From an uncultured Clostridia bacterium (GTDB taxonomy: Bacteria > Bacillota > Clostridia > Oscillospirales > Acutalibacteraceae), in contig CAMFPJ010000074.1 of the NCBI GenBank assembly GCA_945971755.1, positions 1 to 7,045 of the forward strand: a stretch of DNA of 7,045 nucleotides, given 5' to 3'. The notes under the pieces are model-generated. The model had not been told where the DNA came from. It made no database searches and was given only the letters and a program-made list of their open reading frames with translations. Made by a program: the position numbers and the translations under genes. Shown here in pieces: positions 5,784-7,045 of the stretch (position 1 is its first letter; each line of letters opens with the position of its first letter).

Positions 5784-6323
5784 TTAATAGTTCTCTGCCT
5801 TTTCCATAAAGTAAGCTTGCTCTTTGTTACAAACAGGGCAAACCCCGGGCGCTTCCGTACCGATGTGAATATGTCCGCAGTTTCTGCAAATCCATACAAT
5901 TTCCTTTTGTTTTGAGAACACTTCATTGTTTTTTATATTAGTAATCAGTTTTTGGTAACGTTCTTCATGCTCTTTTTCTATTTTGGCTACTTGCTCAAAT
6001 AAAAAGGCTATGTGGTCAAATCCTTCTTCTTTTGCAGTCTTCGCAAATTCAGGATACATATTCTCCCATTCATAATTTTCACCTGAAACAGCGTCATTTA
6101 AGTTAATGGCAGTTGAAGGCAGTTCACCGTTGTTTAACTGTTTAAGCCAAATTTCAGCATGTTCTTTTTCGTTGTTGGCAATATCATCAAAAATAGCACT
6201 GATTTGTTCGTATCCGTCTTGTTTTGCTTTTGATGCATATAACGTGTATTTGTTTCTCGCTCTTGATTCTGCCGTAAAAGCATTCATTAAATTTTGTTCA
6301 GTTTTTGACCCTTTAAGTTCCAT
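5784..6323 (-). CDS. rbr: Rubrerythrin (diiron peroxide reductase with C-terminal rubredoxin-like domain)
   Basis: Rubrerythrins reduce hydrogen peroxide to water in the cytoplasm of anaerobes, taking electrons from NADH through rubredoxin-type carriers. The 179 residues form a complete protein. The ferritin-like four-helix domain (1-130) carries probable iron ligands Glu19 (in AESRARNKY), Glu52 and His55 (EKEH), Glu82 and Glu85 (GENYEW), and Glu116 and His119 (EKEHEERY). The C-terminal domain (about 142-179) has four rubredoxin-type cysteines, Cys146-x2-Cys149 and Cys162-x2-Cys165, which bind a single iron. This is the classic order, not the reverse rubrerythrin. The ATG at 6323 follows AAGGAGAG (6331-6338), with 7 bases between. 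The small AbrB-like gene lies downstream on the same strand but has its own promoter. Upstream, trmO is divergent. I could not define a convincing rbr promoter, and no good PerR box is visible. Confidence 0.95.
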   Translation of the reverse strand: MELKGSKTEQNLMNAFTAESRARNKYTLYASKAKQDGYEQISAIFDDIANNEKEHAEIWLKQLNNGELPSTAINLNDAVSGENYEWENMYPEFAKTAKEEGFDHIAFLFEQVAKIEKEHEERYQKLITNIKNNEVFSKQKEIVWICRNCGHIHIGTEAPGVCPVCNKEQAYFMEKAENY

Positions 6324-6344
6324 AAAAAAACTCTCCTTTTTTGT

Positions 6345-6357
6345 TTTGTATTACAAA
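6345..6357. repeat. Short dyad in the rubrerythrin leader or promoter region
   Basis: TTTGTA (6345-6350) and TACAAA (6352-6357) are exact inverse arms around a single T, seven bases upstream of the rbr Shine-Dalgarno site. The position fits an operator for rubrerythrin, but six-base AT-rich arms are weak evidence, and the sequence does not match the Bacillus PerR box. Confidence 0.3.
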
Positions 6358-6409
6358 TATTTCCGTTTTTGGCTTTTTTATTCTTTTAAGAGCTACCGGA
6401 AAAAAATTA

Positions 6410-6438
6410 ATGACAAACAAATTACTTTGTGTTAGAAT
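6410..6438 (+). promoter_or_regulatory. Promoter for the trmO-like gene
   Basis: ATGACA (6410-6415) and TAGAAT (6433-6438) are separated by 17 bases. TG at 6430-6431 followed by one base gives an extended -10. Each hexamer has one mismatch to consensus. The predicted start is near 6445, about 30 bases upstream of the ATG. Confidence 0.65.
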
Positions 6439-6455
6439 TTGAAACAAAGTAATTT
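6419..6455. repeat. Perfect 12-bp inverted repeat enclosing the trmO -10 element
   Basis: AAATTACTTTGT (6419-6430) and ACAAAGTAATTT (6444-6455) are exact reverse complements around 13 bases. The left arm fills the -35/-10 spacer and the right arm covers the predicted transcription start, so a dimeric repressor could block this promoter. No U-run follows, so it is not a terminator. It also lies upstream of the divergent rubrerythrin gene and could act on both. I do not recognise the motif. Confidence 0.65.
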
Positions 6456-6474
6456 AGAAAAAGTGAGCAGTTTT

Positions 6475-7045
6475 ATGGAAAACCTAAAAATAATTGCACG
6501 AATATACAACGATTATACAGAAAAATTCGGTATTCCCAGGCAAAGCAATATAATTGATATTGAATCTAAAATTATTTTTGAGCCTGAATATCGAATTGCC
6601 GAGGCTTTTAGAGGTATTGACCGGTTTAACTATTTATGGCTTTTGTGGGATTTCTCGGAATCTCATGCTGATTGGTCACCGACAGTCAGACCGCCAAAGC
6701 TTGGCGGAAATACAAGAATGGGTGTTTTTGCAACTCGCTCCCCTTTCAGACCAAACTCAATAGGTCTTTCATCAGTAAAACTAAAAGGTCTTGAATTTAC
6801 CGATGACGGACCCGTTCTTACTGTTTTGGGTGCTGATATTCTTAACGGTACACCTATTTTTGACATCAAACCTTATATTAAATATGCCGATTCACACGAA
6901 GATGCTAACAATGGTTTTGCCTTTACTGATACAAACGACACTTTGAAGGTTGAATTTACTAATGAGTTACTTACAATTATTCCAACCGACAAACAACAAA
7001 GCTTAATAAAAATTCTTGCACAAGACCCAAGACCCGCATATAAAA
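6475..7045 (+). CDS. trmO: tRNA (adenine37-N6)-methyltransferase TrmO/TsaA-like (partial, runs off right edge)
   Basis: TrmO uses S-adenosylmethionine to methylate the t6A37 base beside the anticodon of certain threonine tRNAs. The first 190 residues are present. They carry KFGIPRQS (17-24), a region with FRGIDRFNYLWLLWDF (45-60), the family signature NTRMGVFATRSPFRPNSIGL (79-98), DILNGTPIFDIKPY (121-134), and DPRPAY (184-189) near the break. About 40 more residues would be expected from E. coli TrmO; the small C-terminal domain is cut off. The ATG at 6475 has only a weak AGTGAG site seven bases upstream. It is divergent from rubrerythrin and preceded by a promoter enclosed in a perfect inverted repeat, which is unusual for a tRNA modification gene and suggests control by a specific regulator. 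The older name VirR/YaeB refers to the same family. Confidence 0.92.
   Translation, partial: MENLKIIARIYNDYTEKFGIPRQSNIIDIESKIIFEPEYRIAEAFRGIDRFNYLWLLWDFSESHADWSPTVRPPKLGGNTRMGVFATRSPFRPNSIGLSSVKLKGLEFTDDGPVLTVLGADILNGTPIFDIKPYIKYADSHEDANNGFAFTDTNDTLKVEFTNELLTIIPTDKQQSLIKILAQDPRPAYK

Noticed and set aside
6324..6420. PerR box in front of rubrerythrin
   Set aside because: PerR control of rubrerythrin is common in Clostridia, but the only dyad here (TTTGTA-T-TACAAA) does not fit TTATAAT-N-ATTATAA.
1..7045. Defence island, prophage, CRISPR array or transposon
   Set aside because: All gene space is explained by housekeeping families, and no direct-repeat arrays, transposases or integrases were seen.

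Overview
The window looks like a chromosomal stretch from an anaerobic, AT-rich member of the Firmicutes, most likely class Clostridia (an Oscillospiraceae/Ruminococcaceae-like lineage is my inference). The clues are strong purine-rich Shine-Dalgarno sites, a rubrerythrin, a Rex redox repressor, a SpoVT/AbrB-type small regulator, and a ClpP-like protease next to an FtsK/SpoIIIE translocase, an arrangement familiar from Bacillus (tepA-spoIIIE). I see no insertion sequence, phage gene, CRISPR array, tRNA or rRNA. The content is mostly conserved housekeeping; the interest lies in the regulatory sequences between genes.

Layout. (1) Bases 1-1459, minus strand: a TepA/ClpP-like serine protease, then the N-terminal membrane part of FtsK/SpoIIIE, which runs off the left edge; a perfect stem-loop separates the two. 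(2) Bases 1460-1663: a divergent intergenic region with a good housekeeping promoter in each direction, a perfect inverted repeat over the leftward -10 element, and a Rex-operator-like sequence at the predicted start of the rightward transcript. (3) Bases 1664-5419, plus strand: a tight operon of aconitase, isocitrate dehydrogenase and the NADH-sensing repressor Rex, closed by a strong terminator that can work in both directions. (4) Bases 5459-6323, minus strand: rubrerythrin, then a small AbrB-type DNA-binding protein with a cysteine-rich tail and its own promoter. (5) Bases 6475-7045, plus strand: the start of a TrmO-type tRNA methyltransferase, behind a promoter whose -10 element is enclosed by a perfect 12-bp inverted repeat.

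How it fits together. Aconitase and isocitrate dehydrogenase carry citrate to 2-oxoglutarate, the oxidative half-branch many anaerobes keep for glutamate synthesis. Placing rex last in that operon, with a candidate Rex site at the operon's own promoter, suggests that the operon answers to the NADH/NAD+ ratio and that Rex controls itself. Rubrerythrin, convergent with this operon across the shared terminator, adds peroxide protection. This is the most system-like feature in the window; I found no evidence of a wholly new system.
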